A stretch of DNA of 64,000 nucleotides from Methylumidiphilus sp963753955 (GTDB lineage Bacteria > Pseudomonadota > Gammaproteobacteria > Methylococcales > Methylococcaceae): NCBI GenBank assembly GCA_963753955.1, contig CAVWEM010000008.1, positions 406,188 through 470,187 on the forward strand. The letters are read 5' to 3'. The position numbers and the translations under genes are program-made. Of this stretch, positions 15,574 through 24,251 are shown piece by piece (position 1 is the stretch's first letter; every line of letters starts with the position of its first letter). A model generated the notes under the pieces. The model ran no database searches and was not told the origin of the DNA. It saw only the letters and a list, made by a program, of their open reading frames with translations.

Positions 15574-16015
15574 AGAACCCAATTGGGCGCAATCGGCCCG
15601 GCTGATCCTCTATCATTCACAAAGCACCAGCGCCCGCACCCTGTTCCTGCGCCACGCATCAGGCAGCATCATCGCGCCCGCTCCCCTGCCCTTTTTATCC
15701 ACCCTGCTGGACGAGGGGGATGACGATCCCAAGGACTCGGGCGTTTTCCTGCATCCTGCCGCCTTGATCCGTGAATATTGCGAAGGGCTGGGGCTGCCGC
15801 CCGCCCTGCTGCAAGCGGAAGGGGAATTCCACGGGCGGGTGGACACGCCGCAACAAACCCTCAGTGTCTATCTGGCCCGTTTCACCTGCATCGACCCGCC
15901 TAGGGCTTTGTTCGCCGAGCGGGGCGGGCGGTTCTGCGCCATCACCGAACTGCGCGGCGGCCATCCGGCGGAGATGGCCTTGTTGCGACAGGCTTACCAA
16001 GCCATCATGGGCTAG
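15563..16015 (+). CDS. Nif-cluster hypothetical protein
   Basis: 150 residues from MDTEEPNWAQSARLILYHSQ. It overlaps the DUF364 gene, so the two are co-translated. Segments include FLSTLLDEGDDDPKDSGVFLHPAALIREYCEGLGLP and LARFTCIDPPRALFAERGGRFCAITELRGG. No known motif is seen. It ends the plus-strand run; a convergent gene follows after 24 bp. Confidence 0.7.
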   Translation: MDTEEPNWAQSARLILYHSQSTSARTLFLRHASGSIIAPAPLPFLSTLLDEGDDDPKDSGVFLHPAALIREYCEGLGLPPALLQAEGEFHGRVDTPQQTLSVYLARFTCIDPPRALFAERGGRFCAITELRGGHPAEMALLRQAYQAIMG

Positions 16016-16038
16016 CCAAACACGCCCCGGCGCTGAAG

Positions 16039-16968
16039 TCAGTTGACGACTTCCCAACTGCCATCCGGCTTGCGCACGACGATGAGCTTGGGTGGATAGG
16101 CCAGGGACAAAGCCATGCCGGCGCACATTTGCATCTCATCCCCCTTGATGCGCTCGAATGCTGTCCGGTCCGGCTCAAACAAAGGGCCATCCTGGCACTG
16201 CACGACGACCTCGGGGTTTCCGGTGGTGGCGAAGTCGAGTTGGGCAGGCGGGGCGATGCGCACCCCGGCGGCATAAGCCTTATCCAGGCACTTGGCTTTG
16301 CGCACCCCGGCGACATCGACGCCCGGCTTGCCATCGAGCATTTGGTAAATCCCGGCAAACGGGGGCTTGAACGCCTCCGCCCGAACTTTCAGCAGCTTGC
16401 CTAAGTTCTGCTTGTCGTCCTCGGTGAGCGCGGCCACCGCCGGATAATGGTGCCAAGGCTGGTCGGCGGCGAAATCGGCGGTGAATTCCCGCGTAAAGAC
16501 TATCTTGCCGGTTCCCTGCTTCTCCTCCTTGCCCTCGCCGCTTTGGTTCGTCGCCTGGAAGCGGCCCGCCTCGCCCGTCTCGGTGGACTGATCCATCACC
16601 GACGCCCAACTGAACTGCGCGTTGTAAGGCGAGCCTGCGGACGGCTCAAACTCGATGCGGATGGAATTTTTGCCTTTGCGCAGCACCGGGCCTAAAGACG
16701 CCACCGGAACCCACACCGAAGGGGATATCTCCCGTGCGTCGAACAACACGGGAAGTTCCCGTTTTTCGATTTCCTGCTCGACGACCGGAATATTATTGAC
16801 AAAAACCTTGGCTTTGCCAGGTACGCTATCGACATGATCCTCCTTCGTGTTGCCGGTGAAAGGCGTGAATTTGAATTCCACATTGAGCACATCGGCGGAG
16901 CCTGACTGTGAGCCGAGCGCCAACAGGCCGGCAACGGCCATGCGCAGGAAAGTTTTTTTCGCGGACAT
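16039..16968 (-). CDS. Secreted protein of unknown function, divergent from nifB
   Basis: 309 residues from MSAKKTFLRMAVAGLLALGS, with GGAG seven or eight bases upstream. The frame is open for 60 more codons, but those lack a good start. The signal peptide is cleaved after SADV or similar. The body has beta-rich segments (VFVNNIPVVEQEIEKRELPVLFDAREISPSVWVPVASLGPVLRKGKN) and a C-terminal CLDKAY...CQDG...MCAGMAL cysteine set. The upstream region is shared with the nifB activator sites, so nitrogen control is possible but unproven. The family is not recognised. Confidence 0.7.
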   Translation of the reverse strand: MSAKKTFLRMAVAGLLALGSQSGSADVLNVEFKFTPFTGNTKEDHVDSVPGKAKVFVNNIPVVEQEIEKRELPVLFDAREISPSVWVPVASLGPVLRKGKNSIRIEFEPSAGSPYNAQFSWASVMDQSTETGEAGRFQATNQSGEGKEEKQGTGKIVFTREFTADFAADQPWHHYPAVAALTEDDKQNLGKLLKVRAEAFKPPFAGIYQMLDGKPGVDVAGVRKAKCLDKAYAAGVRIAPPAQLDFATTGNPEVVVQCQDGPLFEPDRTAFERIKGDEMQMCAGMALSLAYPPKLIVVRKPDGSWEVVN

Positions 16969-17052
16969 CGAATATATCTCCAGAGTAAATGGGGTACCGT
17001 CAGAATGATACCGCGAAACCGAACAAGCTGACTCTAATTGGTCTTCCCCAGG

Positions 17053-17158
17053 TGTCGCCTTGCCGACAAGAAACGCCTCCCCTTGTTGCCTGTGCGACAG
17101 CCAAAAGATCAATTTAACTTTTATTTTCAATAACTTAAAAAATGGCATAAGATATGCT
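17053..17158 (+). promoter_or_regulatory. Tandem NifA sites and sigma-54 promoter of nifB
   Basis: Two TGT-N10-ACA activator sites lie at 17053-17068 and 17084-17099, 31 bp apart. The -24/-12 promoter TGGCAT-N5-ATGCTT has GG at 17144-17145 and GC at 17156-17157. The predicted transcription start is near 17169, placing the sites at about -108 and -77. Confidence 0.9.
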
Positions 17159-17202
17159 TAAAAAAGAATAAACCTATTCCAACCCAACCTGGGAGCCTTC
17201 TC

Positions 17203-18693
17203 ATGCAACTGCCCGTATTGCAAAGCCTCGAACCCGCCGCCGCCAAAGGCGGTTGCAGCGCCTCCTCCTGCGGAACCACCGACGAACAGGCCAGCCAACT
17301 GCCGGATAGCATCCGCGAGAAAATCCAGAACCATCCCTGCTATTCCGAGGATGCCCACCATTACTTTGCCCGTATGCATGTGGCGGTGGCCCCGGCCTGC
17401 AATATCCAATGCCATTATTGCAACCGCAAATACGATTGCTCCAACGAATCCCGTCCCGGCGTCGTGTCGGAATTGCTAACGCCCGACCAAGCCGTCAAAA
17501 AAACCATGGCCGTCGCGGCGAAGATCCCGCAGATGACCGTACTGGGCATCGCCGGCCCCGGCGACCCGCTGGCCAATCCGGAGCGGACATTTGAAACCTT
17601 CCGCCAACTCAGCCAAGACGCGCCGGACATCAAGCTCTGCGTGTCCACCAACGGCCTGGCTTTGCCGGAGTCGGTGGAGGAATTGGCGAAGCACAACATC
17701 GACCACGTCACGATCACGATCAACACGGTCGATGCCGAGATCGGCGCGAAGATCTATCCCTGGATCTTCTGGAAAAACCGCCGCGTCAAAGGCAAGAAAG
17801 GTGCGCAAATACTGATCGACCAGCAGCAGAAAGGGCTGGAGATGCTCATCGCACGGGGTATTTTGGTGAAGGTCAACTCGGTCATGATCCCCGGCATCAA
17901 CGACCAGCATCTGGCCGAGGTCAGCCGCGTCGTCAAGTCCAAGGGCGCATTCCTGCACAATGTCATGCCGCTGATCTCCGAGCCGGAACACGGCACGTTT
18001 TACGGCGTCATGGGCCAGCGCGGCCCGACCCCGGACGAGTTGATGGACTTGCAGGAAGCCTGCTCCGGCGACATGAACATGATGCGCCATTGCCGCCAAT
18101 GCCGCGCCGATGCCGTGGGCTTGTTGGGCGAAGACCGGGGTTCCGAGTTCACGCTGGACAAGATCGACGCGATGGAAATCGACTACGTGTCGGCCATGGA
18201 AATGCGCAAGAACGTCCAGGAAGGCATCCTCGCCGACATGAACGAAAAACGCGCCGCCGCTGCCGCCAAACTTAAGCCGAAAGTGCCGGCGGGAACCCGC
18301 CCGGTGTTGATGGCTGTCGCCACTTCCGGCCAGAACATGATTAACATGCACTTCGGCCACGCCAAGGAGTTCCAGATCTACCAGGCCTCGCCCGAAGGCG
18401 TGAAGTTCATGTCCCACCGCAAGACCGACCAGTATTGCTCGGGCGATTCCACCTGCGGCGAGGCCGAATCCGCGCTGGCCTTGACCATCCGCTCGCTGGA
18501 AGGCTGCGAGGCGGTGCTGTGCTCGAAGATCGGCTACGAGCCTTGGGAAATGCTGGAGGAAGCCGGCATCGTCCCCAACGGAGAACATGCCATGGAGAAC
18601 ATCGAAGAAGCCGTCATGGCGGTTTATCTGGAAATGCACCAGGCGGGAAAACTGGAAGCCAAACCTGCCATGGCGAGCCGGGCTTTAGGATAA
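17203..18693 (+). CDS. nifB: FeMo-cofactor biosynthesis radical SAM protein NifB
   Basis: 496 residues. The radical-SAM cluster motif is CNIQCHYC, preceded by HVAVAPA, with NifB-specific segments YDCSNESRPGV and TVLGIAGPGDPLANP. The C-terminal NifX-like cofactor-binding domain begins RPVLMAVATSGQNMINMHFGHA. NifB builds the carbide-containing 8Fe core (NifB-co) from two 4Fe clusters. GGGAG precedes the ATG. A terminator follows directly, so it is likely a single-gene unit. Confidence 0.98.
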   Translation: MQLPVLQSLEPAAAKGGCSASSCGTTDEQASQLPDSIREKIQNHPCYSEDAHHYFARMHVAVAPACNIQCHYCNRKYDCSNESRPGVVSELLTPDQAVKKTMAVAAKIPQMTVLGIAGPGDPLANPERTFETFRQLSQDAPDIKLCVSTNGLALPESVEELAKHNIDHVTITINTVDAEIGAKIYPWIFWKNRRVKGKKGAQILIDQQQKGLEMLIARGILVKVNSVMIPGINDQHLAEVSRVVKSKGAFLHNVMPLISEPEHGTFYGVMGQRGPTPDELMDLQEACSGDMNMMRHCRQCRADAVGLLGEDRGSEFTLDKIDAMEIDYVSAMEMRKNVQEGILADMNEKRAAAAAKLKPKVPAGTRPVLMAVATSGQNMINMHFGHAKEFQIYQASPEGVKFMSHRKTDQYCSGDSTCGEAESALALTIRSLEGCEAVLCSKIGYEPWEMLEEAGIVPNGEHAMENIEEAVMAVYLEMHQAGKLEAKPAMASRALG

Positions 18694-18718
18694 GCCGGGA
18701 TACATTTTGGCTTTTATC

Positions 18719-18748
18719 AAAAAACGCGGCGTTGAGGCCGCGTTTTTT
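18719..18748 (+). terminator. Rho-independent terminator after nifB
   Basis: Stem AAAACGCGGC / GGCCGCGTTTT with a short loop, followed by TTTT. It starts 25 bp after the nifB stop. Confidence 0.85.
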
Positions 18749-18948
18749 ATTTAGGCTGAAATTTCGCCACCCTGTCGTGAATCCCATGCTTCCAGAAATG
18801 GCAGTGATGGACGTTTGGTGAACCCACAAAAATCGTGGACAATATGGCCCCAAGCCGTCTTGCACGAAATGCGCAGTGTTGGCGGCTTCGCTCTTGTCAG
18901 AATTCCGTAAACTTCTGGCTCTGCCCACTCCAACCCGGGTTTCTATCA

Positions 18949-19497
18949 ATGCGCCACCTTTGCCTGCTGGCCACGCTATTCGTTTTGCCTGCTTGTTCCT
19001 CCGACCCACAGCCGTCTCCTCCCGTGCCACCCCTCGCACCGGCCACTGCCGCTAGCCCTGAAAGTCCCAGCCAGACGGCGTCGCCTCCCCCAACCCTGCA
19101 TGCGATTCACAACGACCATCTTCAGCAGTTGATGATCCAAATGAACGCCCTAGTCTACGGAGAAATGCGTGATGAATTGGATGCGGCCCGGCAAAAGCGC
19201 GAGCAGATCAAAGCGCTTGCCACAACCGCAGGCCAACTTTCCAGCACTGTGAAGGCGATCATCAAGACCCTCCCGAGCCTCGATCTGAATCCCGATGAGC
19301 AAGCCAGCTTTATGGCCTTGGCGAACAATTTGCGCACCTATGCCCGGCAGATGGAAACTCAGGCCAGAAAAAACGATATTCAAGCCATCCCGGCAACACT
19401 GGATCAACTCACCTTAACGTGTGGCGCTTGCCATAGCCTGTTTAGGAAAAACCATGGCCTATTGGAGCGATGCCGAGATCCACAGCACACCTGTTGA
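18949..19497 (+). CDS. Lipoprotein with a single c-type haem motif (cytochrome c'/c556-like)
   Basis: 182 residues. A lipoprotein signal (MRHLCLLATLFVLPAC, lipobox cysteine at residue 16) is followed by a proline-rich linker. A four-helix-like domain ends with the haem attachment site CGACH (LTLTCGACHSLFRKN). A C-terminal haem motif on a helical bundle is typical of cytochrome c' and c556. The upstream 250 bp after the nifB terminator hold no gene. Its link to nitrogen fixation is unknown. Confidence 0.8.
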   Translation: MRHLCLLATLFVLPACSSDPQPSPPVPPLAPATAASPESPSQTASPPPTLHAIHNDHLQQLMIQMNALVYGEMRDELDAARQKREQIKALATTAGQLSSTVKAIIKTLPSLDLNPDEQASFMALANNLRTYARQMETQARKNDIQAIPATLDQLTLTCGACHSLFRKNHGLLERCRDPQHTC

Positions 19498-19548
19498 CTA
19501 GACCATGGCACGATTGGCGCTCCCTTCCTGGATAAAAAGATTTCAAAC

Positions 19549-20337
19549 ATGAAAGCCAAGCGACGCATAAGCCTAGGCTTGCTGTTATCCGCAGGCGTAG
19601 TGACCCTGCCCACCTGCGCACTAGCCGACCACACGCACAAAGAACCACACTGGACTTATGAGGAGCAGAAAAAATGGAGTTTGCTGCTTGATCCGACCTA
19701 TAGTCCGCGCTTTCCGTTCGCCGAATGCGGCATCGGACAAAAACAATCGCCCATCAATATTGATGAGGGCAATGCGGTCAGAACGGATGATATTGATGAC
19801 CTTGAAGCCCACTACATCGAGAGTCCGCTCAGCCTAAGCAATAATGGCCACACTATTCGGGTCAATATTTCCAAGGGAACGCTGCGCATCAACAAGACCA
19901 GTTATGATTTGCTGCAGTTCCATTTCCATGCGCCCAGCGAACACCATCTAAACGGAGTGGGCTATCCGTTGGAAATCCACTTTGTCAACGGCACGGTGGA
20001 CAGCAGGGTTGCCGCGCTTGGCGTATTTATCCAAGTCGGCGAATTCAACGAAGAATTCCAAAAGATACTTGATGCCTCGCCCACTCAAGCCGGTGCCACC
20101 GTCGATACCCAGCTCATGCTTGACCCCGCAAGGTTTTTGCCGAAAACCCTCCAGCACTTCTACACCTACGCAGGATCTTTAACCACCCCACCTTGCACTG
20201 AAGGCATCCAGTGGTATGTGCTGAGCGAACCCATCGAGATTTCCGCACAGCAAATCGAAGCATTCACTCAAAAGTATTACTACGATAATGCGCGTGTTGA
20301 GCAGAAGCTCAATGGCCGACGTTTTCTTGCGCATTGA
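19549..20337 (+). CDS. Periplasmic alpha-carbonic anhydrase
   Basis: 262 residues. Signal peptide MKAKRRISLGLLLSAGVVTLPTCALA. The alpha-class signatures are KQSPINI, the zinc ligands in LLQFHFHAPSEH (HxH) and LEIHFV, and the active-site loop GSLTTPPCTEG with VxW replaced by QWYVL. It interconverts CO2 and bicarbonate in the periplasm. It lies 51 bp behind the cytochrome gene and is probably co-transcribed with it. Confidence 0.95.
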   Translation: MKAKRRISLGLLLSAGVVTLPTCALADHTHKEPHWTYEEQKKWSLLLDPTYSPRFPFAECGIGQKQSPINIDEGNAVRTDDIDDLEAHYIESPLSLSNNGHTIRVNISKGTLRINKTSYDLLQFHFHAPSEHHLNGVGYPLEIHFVNGTVDSRVAALGVFIQVGEFNEEFQKILDASPTQAGATVDTQLMLDPARFLPKTLQHFYTYAGSLTTPPCTEGIQWYVLSEPIEISAQQIEAFTQKYYYDNARVEQKLNGRRFLAH

Positions 20338-20462
20338 TCGGTGGGTAAGGCAATTTTCCCGGTCAAGGTCAAAGGCGACACAATCCCAAGGCCGCAACGT
20401 GGTGAATGCGCCCCACCCAAGACATCCTTGGGTTAGTGGTGGTGCCTGTTTCTGCTTTCCCC

Positions 20463-21842
20463 TTAGCGCCGCATTTTCCGCCGCTTGGCCTGCTGGATCG
20501 CTGGTTTCAAGCTTTTGGCCACCGCTGTCCAAGCCGCATCCTTATCTTTCGCCGCGCTTATCCATTCGTCGGGCGAACCTTGAATCTTAGCCAAAGGCAA
20601 ATCCTCCCAAGCGCTCTCACGTAGCCGAATCGGCACGACGGTTTTCTCGGTTTGGTGATGGGCTTCAAGGGCTGTCGCAAGCTCCTGGGTGTAACAAAAA
20701 TCCGAAGCGATAAAATCCGCGCTGACCAGGCACAGCACCAAATCCGCCTCGGTCAGTTGCTGGAAAATCACTTTGTTCCAATCCTCCCCGGCATCGATGG
20801 CGCGGTCGTCCCAGAGCACTAGCTTGTCCAAGCGCACCAAGGGCGACAGCGCAGCGCGGAGTTTGTCCAGGTATTCCATATCCTTGTGCGAGTAGGACAC
20901 GAAAGCTTTCACCGGAGTTTGCGTCCATTCCTCACGCATCTCCGGCTCTTCCACACCATCCAGCAAATCCGCCACCGGGATACGCTTTTTCAATTGCCGG
21001 ACGAAAACCTCTTTCTCCCCCGCCTTCTCCGCATCCACCAGATAATTGTATTCGAAGAAATCCTCGCAGCCGGGAATCGGCACCCATTCCGTCATCGGCA
21101 GATTGGCAAAGCCATCGACAATCTCCTTCACCGTCTCGCGGATGAAACTCAAAAACCGGCGCGGTTCCTGGCCGCAGACTTCGATTTGGATTTCCCGGTC
21201 TTCCTTGTCCTCGCGCACCTTGGCCGAAGCGTCGAACACGCTGGGTTTGTGCAAGACCATGCCTGTGCGCCAGCGCAACTCGCCTTGGATAAGGTTATGC
21301 AACTTCACCATCAAACGCGGGAAGATACTGTCCGGCAGCAACTCGGGAAAGCGGATCGTGAAGCGCAGCCCCTTGCCTTGCACCGGGAAATCCGGCTCCG
21401 ACACCGGCAGCAATTGCGGCACGATATAACGCCGCTCGTCCAGTCGGTAGCAAAGTTCAAACTCCTGCATGACCCGCACGATGTGGTTCAGCTTGTCCAG
21501 TGGATAACGCAAGGCCCGCTCCCCGGCTTTGTCGTTGCGCGGGTCGTTGATGACCGCGTCGAAATCCGCCTCATGCAGCAAGCCCTGCGTATTCGCCACC
21601 CGTTCGGAATTGATGATGCGGTAAACCCCATTGGTCAGCCACAGCGGGTTTAGGATTTGCGTATCGAAATTCTTCAGGTTTCGGAAGTTGATGACCACGC
21701 CTAAATCATGCAGGAATTTCAGCAGCACATCCTGGCTAAACCGCCGCATCACGCCGTTAGCCCCGCACACCGCCCGGTATTGCGCCGAGTCGATGTAATC
21801 CTGGGTCTCATATAGGCAAAATGCTCCTTCACTTTTAACCAA
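20463..21842 (-). CDS. COR-TIR half of a split LRR-Roc-COR-TIR protein
   Basis: This frame opens at a TTG and carries the COR domain (YIDSAQYRAVCGANGVMRRFSQDVLLKFLHDLGVV...LNPLWLTNGVYRIIN). A C-terminal TIR domain (KAFVSYSHKDMEYLDKLRAAL...LVLWDDRAIDAGEDW...DLVLCLVSADFIASDFCYTQEL) holds a glutamate in the CxxEL position expected for NADase-type TIR domains. It is in a different frame from the upstream LRR-Roc half; loss of two bases in the TATAT near 21.81 kb, or gain of one, would join them. It was probably one protein of about 878 residues. An innate-immunity role is inference. Confidence 0.8.
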   Translation of the reverse strand: MVKSEGAFCLYETQDYIDSAQYRAVCGANGVMRRFSQDVLLKFLHDLGVVINFRNLKNFDTQILNPLWLTNGVYRIINSERVANTQGLLHEADFDAVINDPRNDKAGERALRYPLDKLNHIVRVMQEFELCYRLDERRYIVPQLLPVSEPDFPVQGKGLRFTIRFPELLPDSIFPRLMVKLHNLIQGELRWRTGMVLHKPSVFDASAKVREDKEDREIQIEVCGQEPRRFLSFIRETVKEIVDGFANLPMTEWVPIPGCEDFFEYNYLVDAEKAGEKEVFVRQLKKRIPVADLLDGVEEPEMREEWTQTPVKAFVSYSHKDMEYLDKLRAALSPLVRLDKLVLWDDRAIDAGEDWNKVIFQQLTEADLVLCLVSADFIASDFCYTQELATALEAHHQTEKTVVPIRLRESAWEDLPLAKIQGSPDEWISAAKDKDAAWTAVAKSLKPAIQQAKRRKMRR

Positions 21843-23098
21843 GCGGCAGGAAACGGCGTGCGCCGCGTGGGGGCCTGTTCAATTTGCCCGGCCAACGCCT
21901 GATGGAACTCCGCGACGCCCTGCCCGCTGGCGCAGGACAGCCGGAAGAAGTCCTGGATGTTCGGATATTTCTTGCGCAAGCGCTTGCGACCCACCTCAAA
22001 GGAAGGGTTCTCGTCGATCTTGTTCAACACCACCAACACCACCAACACCGGCGAACGCCCGCCGAAGCTGCTCGCATGTTTCAGCCATTTCTCCGCCTTG
22101 TCGTCGCTACGGCTGTTCAGCACGACCACATACACACAGCGTTGCGACAGGAAAAACTGGTGCGTGGCATGGTTGACCTCCTGCCCGCCGAAATCCCAGC
22201 AATGCGCCGTGATCGTCTCGCCGCCGAAGTCGAACGGGGTTTTCTGGATGCGGATGCCATGGGTTTGGCTTTCCTTGGGATCAAATTTTTCTTTACGCAG
22301 ACGCTTAATCAGTGAAGTTTTGCCCGACGCGCCCTCGCCTAGAAAGATCACCTTGACCTCGTTTAAAGGCCGTCCTTCATCGCCGAGTTGTTCAAAATAT
22401 TCGACGACAGCTTCCGGGCCTTCGATGGCGAATTCTACTGGGGGGATAATGAGTGGGCAATTTTCGACGTGAATACCGAATTCAAGATCATGGCCCGTCC
22501 ATCTCACCGGCCATCCGGCCTGGATTTTGGGCCAGAATGGCGACAAGTCGGTCACTCGGGTGTTGGAGCAATCGAGCGTTCGCAGTTCAGTCAAACCAGC
22601 CAATGGCGACAAATCAGCCACCGGGGTGCTGGAGCAATGGAGCGTTTGCAGCCTAGACAGATCAGCCAGCGGCGACAAGTCATCCACCGGGGTTTTGGAA
22701 CAATTGAGCTTTTGTAGCTCGGACAGCCAGGCCAGTGGCTTCAAGTCGGCCACGGGAGTGTTGTAGAAAAAGAGTGATTGAAGGACGGACAGCCCGGACA
22801 GAGGCAAAAAGTCGTCCACAAGCGTATTATCCAACAAGAGTACTTGCAGGCCGCTTAATTCGGCCAGCCAGTCGGGCAATCGGGCAATAGTGTTGCGCTC
22901 TGCTTTGTTGCCACTAGGCCACCACTCATCCTTCTTATTGATATAGAGTTCTCCCAAGGCCAAGCTCTTTAGCCAAACTAATTCCCTCACCGCTTCCGGC
23001 AATTGAGAAAGCCCACAGTTACCCAAATCAAGAAACCCGGTTTTCTCCCGTTTTTCTTTTTCGATCAGTTCAAGGGCGAGGTTTTTCTGTTGCAGCAT
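21749..23098 (-). CDS. LRR-Roc GTPase half of a split LRR-Roc-COR-TIR protein
   Basis: Leucine-rich repeats come first (LPEAVRELVWLKSL, then several LSxLxxLxCSxTPVxDLSPLA units to about residue 190). A Roc GTPase follows, with Walker A GEGASGKTS, switch motif WDFGGQE and the guanine motif NKID. The last 25 codons of this frame run into the COR domain in the wrong register. ROCO proteins with TIR ends are a rare bacterial architecture. Start ATG at MLQQKNLALELIEKEK. Confidence 0.82.
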   Translation of the reverse strand: MLQQKNLALELIEKEKREKTGFLDLGNCGLSQLPEAVRELVWLKSLALGELYINKKDEWWPSGNKAERNTIARLPDWLAELSGLQVLLLDNTLVDDFLPLSGLSVLQSLFFYNTPVADLKPLAWLSELQKLNCSKTPVDDLSPLADLSRLQTLHCSSTPVADLSPLAGLTELRTLDCSNTRVTDLSPFWPKIQAGWPVRWTGHDLEFGIHVENCPLIIPPVEFAIEGPEAVVEYFEQLGDEGRPLNEVKVIFLGEGASGKTSLIKRLRKEKFDPKESQTHGIRIQKTPFDFGGETITAHCWDFGGQEVNHATHQFFLSQRCVYVVVLNSRSDDKAEKWLKHASSFGGRSPVLVVLVVLNKIDENPSFEVGRKRLRKKYPNIQDFFRLSCASGQGVAEFHQALAGQIEQAPTRRTPFPAAWLKVKEHFAYMRPRITSTRRNTGRCAGLTA

Positions 23099-23167
23099 AG
23101 CGGCTGGCTCCAGGGTGCGGACGGGGATTGCATGAGGACTTGTGCGGGGCTGGATTCGGGGATACGC

Positions 23168-23596
23168 CTACCCCGCTATAAACGGATTCACAATGCTCAA
23201 CCGGCCTTCGATGATTTGACCATGCTGCATATCCTCCGAATACAGCAACTCGCAATTAGCTTCCAGGGCTGAGGCCACGATCAAACTATCCCAAAACGAA
23301 AATCCCAAACGGGCTTTCACGTCAATGGCGTGGAGAACCGTCTCCGCTCCAGTCGGTGCGTATATCCACAGGCAATAGGCTTCCACCATCTCCCTCGCCG
23401 TTGCCACCGGCAGAGGTTTTGGAATCTTGCGCGTCACGTTGACGAAAACTTCCTGCAATACCTGGACGCTCAAAACACCTAGCCGCGTATTCCAGAGCGA
23501 TTGCAGCAAATCCATCGCTTTCGGATGTTTTTCTTCCGCCGTTATGTCATAGGCGTAAATCAATATATTGGAATCTACGAATGCCTTAGCGTTCAT
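23168..23596 (-). CDS. PIN-domain toxin (VapC-like)
   Basis: About 142 residues from MNAKAFVDSNILIYAYD. The acidic PIN residues are D in FVDSNILIYAYD, E in LQEVFVNV, D in SFWDSLIVASAL and the C-terminal ED. PIN toxins are ribonucleases. Its start overlaps the end of the upstream antitoxin gene by 11 bp, the normal toxin-antitoxin layout. Confidence 0.85.
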   Translation of the reverse strand: MNAKAFVDSNILIYAYDITAEEKHPKAMDLLQSLWNTRLGVLSVQVLQEVFVNVTRKIPKPLPVATAREMVEAYCLWIYAPTGAETVLHAIDVKARLGFSFWDSLIVASALEANCELLYSEDMQHGQIIEGRLSIVNPFIAG

Positions 23597-23804
23597 GCAG
23601 CGAGTCCCGATCTGCAATACCTTTTCCACCTAGATCGAACCCAGTCGCCATCAAGGACAATGCCCGTTGGCTTGCCTCGGCATACTCGCGGTCTGCCTGG
23701 GTTTGGTATTTGCGTTCCAGATACTCGGCAAAATCCAATAATTCAAGCGCCAAAGGTTCCGGCAACCGGCGCACGGTTTCAAAAAGTCGTTCAGTGGTGG
23801 TCAT
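23586..23804 (-). CDS. DUF2281-type antitoxin
   Basis: 72 residues from MTTTERLFETVRRLPEPLALELLDFAEYLERKYQ, the DUF2281 pattern. The tail is ALSLMATGFDLGGKGIADRDSLHER. It overlaps the PIN toxin gene. The frame is open upstream through a toxin fragment, but the conserved start is this ATG. Confidence 0.82.
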   Translation of the reverse strand: MTTTERLFETVRRLPEPLALELLDFAEYLERKYQTQADREYAEASQRALSLMATGFDLGGKGIADRDSLHER

Positions 23805-23852
23805 TCTTACAACCTCATTAAAATTTTGGTCTCCAACCTTTGCGGGGCTGCT

Positions 23853-23891
23853 GGCATCAGCCTCCGCACCGGGGTGGAATCCAACCCTCAT
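23853..23891 (-). pseudogene. Truncated RelE/ParE toxin start
   Basis: MRVGFHPGAEADA matches the N-terminus of RelE/ParE toxins (M-R-x-x-FHPxAExE). It begins inside the end of the upstream antitoxin, exactly where a toxin gene would. After about 13 codons the similarity stops and the sequence leads into the DUF2281 antitoxin gene. The rest of the toxin appears deleted. Confidence 0.6.
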
Positions 23892-24126
23892 GCCCGGCCT
23901 GTTCCCGCGCGAGAAGCCGAGCTTTCACATTTTCCCACGGCACCGTCTCGACCTCGCCCGAATCCAATTGGCGCACACGGCGCTCGATTTCCTCGGCCCA
24001 TGCCGCCTCCACGCCGGAGCTAGGGGGTTGATCCAGGCTTTCCAATAGCAAGCCCGCCAAGGCGGCGCGGTCGCCTTCGTCCAAATGGCTGGCTTGTTCA
24101 AACAGATGGGTGACAGATGTGGTCAT
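23857..24126 (-). CDS. Orphan addiction-module antitoxin
   Basis: 89 residues from MTTSVTHLFEQASHLDEGDRAALAGLLLESLD with GGAGG ahead of the ATG. It matches the short 'addiction module component' family that pairs with RelE/ParE toxins. Its toxin survives only as the fragment overlapping its 3' end, so the module is no longer toxic. Confidence 0.75.
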   Translation of the reverse strand: MTTSVTHLFEQASHLDEGDRAALAGLLLESLDQPPSSGVEAAWAEEIERRVRQLDSGEVETVPWENVKARLLAREQAGHEGWIPPRCGG

Positions 24127-24251
24127 GGGATTTACCTCCAAACAGGATTTTATCAGAGCCTTTGTGTCAGGCTCCTTTTTCGGCCGACAATATAGATTTC
24201 AAGTGTATACCTCTCTCTTCCGATGTGGCAAAGCGCCACGCCGCCTCCCAT

